Source: Candidatus Latescibacterota bacterium (GTDB lineage: Bacteria > Latescibacterota > UBA2968). Taken from it: a stretch of 64,000 bases of DNA. The notes beneath the pieces were generated by a model. The model was not told the DNA's origin and did not search any database. It worked only from the letters and a program-made list of their open reading frames with translations. How positions within the stretch are numbered: the stretch's first letter is position 1; each line of letters opens with the position of its first letter. The position numbers and the translations under genes were made by a program. The DNA lies in assembly GCA_022824945.1 (NCBI GenBank), contig JAJDYX010000007.1, forward strand, positions 1 to 64,000, given 5' to 3'. Of this stretch, positions 63,901-64,000 are shown piece after piece.

Positions 63901-64000
63901 GATTTTCGCAATGAGGTGCTTTTTAATTTTGATGGCGCAGTGCATATTGTTGAACGCGATGAACCGCCGATTTCAGTGGGATCGCCGCAGATTATACGCG
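60961..64000 (+). CDS. Secreted subtilisin-like (S8) protease with FG-GAP/VCBS repeats, 3' end outside window
   Basis: The frame is open from ATG 60961 to the window edge (at least 1013 residues). A basic, Gly/Arg-rich start precedes a hydrophobic core (YALAVVISSSFLQ) and a cleavage-like AHAQ near residue 43. Residues ~47-140 match the fervidolysin-type propeptide (YSPGQILVKFRS, then DVVYAQPNYLF). The catalytic triad is Asp170 (AIIDSGID), His238 (AHGTRVAGI) and Ser395 (SGTSFSAPH). Residues beyond ~660 contain repeated D-x-D-x-D-G motifs (DFDRDGRLEIA, DVDGDSIPDIIA, DLDGDGVIEFA, DIDGDGLADLI) of the FG-GAP propeller type. GAGGTGGG precedes the ATG. It probably digests proteins outside the cell or at the surface. 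Confidence 0.87.
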   Translation, partial: MAHTKIRRHKERRGLGARGWGLRWCYALAVVISSSFLQMAHAQPAYSPGQILVKFRSAKPAPAQFRDLSERHGVTSIEPLFTPRSAKAVYPHPLTQVYRVRLSGDPIEAAADYALRPDVVYAQPNYLFTHHQVPNDPRYRDQYGLRVLDWELLQQNLGPIQKQIVVAIIDSGIDYNHEDLRDNIWHNTAEVGGVSGVDDDGNGYIDDIRGWDFTHAPDLPGMGDYLMRDNDPQDESAHGTRVAGIVAATTNNNRGIAGVAPSAQIMALRAGLRRLGGIGFLEEDDIAAAILYAVENGAHIINMSLGGPERTFILSDVIQYAHAQGVVLVASAGNSGDELGYPAGNHYTIAVGAVNSADRLASFSSTGASLDLVAPGVSILSTRLNNRYASGSGTSFSAPHISGLAALILSRRPDLSPHSVRNLLIASAIDLGPLGHDNEYGAGRVSGSQLANRLSTFDSLTVAIQSPANDEGEDTAFDIRASVSGAQVTGYRLSYGMGYNPHTWTHLAEGAASRDIRHTWDVSAFANSDVVLRLEADLSDGVVVEDRVRVAIQKRAPSITALACGDVLEGDRRVFECRWRTDQRAHGGIAYRYGADFDTLYTGLVQNKHRIVLPHTLPSGVVTFHVLADGENNIRAVHPAQTIDYVPFRVPQNGFVERGTLPDGFLSDRASDFDRDGRLEIALMPYITGNTYGPVHIYERQTDGRFTDEFQSDERFLPWAIGDITNDGTDDLLGVTYERLVLFTNSFSNPYPTQVEFEQLGTWGGDFADVDGDSIPDIIARAGDQRGIRVIRNLGSVIREETFLADPSQGIGDLGPRFVVADFDWDEQREILAGDADGDLWMYEYRAGEYVQTWYLPGDGDARWIGGGMDLDGDGVIEFAVARAYTDAYDPSNGFWELEIYSMRAPDTYAREWTTRINGVATTGNGISAGDIDGDGLADLIVCLRPDLYAFRAEKSDYYRPIWHTPVDLMRRALIVDLDKDFRNEVLFNFDGAVHIVERDEPPISVGSPQIIR
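60993..61029 (+). repeat. G-rich run at the start of the protease gene
   Basis: Four G tracts of 4-5 bases (GGGGGCT, GGGGGCT, GGGGCT, GGGGGCT) lie within 37 nt, enough to form a G-quadruplex on the coding strand. They encode residues ~12-23, just ahead of the hydrophobic signal core. The preceding CACAAAGATACGAAGACACA is itself repeat-like. Confidence 0.7.

Overview
The window reads as chromosomal DNA of an uncultured, free-living bacterium of medium GC content. It carries eight type I sulfatases, four phytanoyl-CoA-dioxygenase-like (PhyH) oxygenases, four Gfo/Idh/MocA oxidoreductases, remnants of a planctomycete-style PSD1/DUF1501 pair, and a secreted cohesin/dockerin plus leucine-rich-repeat protein. 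That mix is what I would expect from the Latescibacterota/Poribacteria or neighbouring Planctomycetes-like marine and sponge lineages. The assignment is inferred from gene content only.

Layout. 1-165: 5' end of an IS605-type tnpB running off the left edge, followed by hairpin-rich DNA. 436-8258: catabolic island with a tandem PhyH pair, a sulfatase, a GC-rich PhyH, a propeller glycosidase-like protein and a second sulfatase. 8279-10291: multicopper oxidase with an Arg-Gly repeat insert and a C-terminal thioredoxin-like domain, on the minus strand. About 10424-12468: collapsed PSD1-DUF1501 pseudogene. 12469-19992: a regulatory module made of a two-copy structured RNA, a cytosolic propeller-sensor sigma-54 activator, a sigma-54 promoter with an upstream inverted repeat, a lipoprotein and an LRR protein. 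20207-33704: FAH-family hydrolase, GH51 arabinofuranosidase, three sulfatases, a GMC oxidoreductase, a GH116-type glycosidase and a secreted esterase. 33901-44170: housekeeping core with radC, SAM hydrolase, a HAD, a HAD-YvcK fusion, comF, a PPi-type phosphofructokinase, gap, pgk, tpiA, secG, tRNA-Leu and sixA. 44296-59320: second catabolic island with four Gfo/Idh/MocA proteins, an enolase-superfamily dehydratase, three sulfatases, an S9 peptidase, an HSL-type esterase, a PhyH and a hendecad coiled-coil membrane protein. 59345-64000: CbiX-like chelatase, MFS transporter and a subtilisin with FG-GAP repeats that continues past the right edge.

How it fits together. The two islands look suited to taking apart sulfated and methylated or otherwise decorated sugars and small organics. 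Sulfatases remove sulfate, glycosidases (GH51, GH116, GH43/32-like) cut glycosidic bonds, Gfo/Idh/MocA and enolase-superfamily enzymes process sugars and sugar acids, and PhyH and GMC enzymes oxidise side groups. None of the sulfatases shows a signal peptide, so desulfation is probably intracellular. Products could enter the glycolytic/gluconeogenic block, whose PFK carries pyrophosphate-type signature residues. No sulfatase-maturation enzyme or SusC/D-type transporter is visible here.

The most unusual unit is the 12.7-20.0 kb module. A one-component sigma-54 activator with a beta-propeller sensor and no membrane segment sits directly upstream of a near-consensus sigma-54 promoter. A structured RNA of about 100 nt lies in that promoter's leader, and a second copy lies in front of the activator gene.
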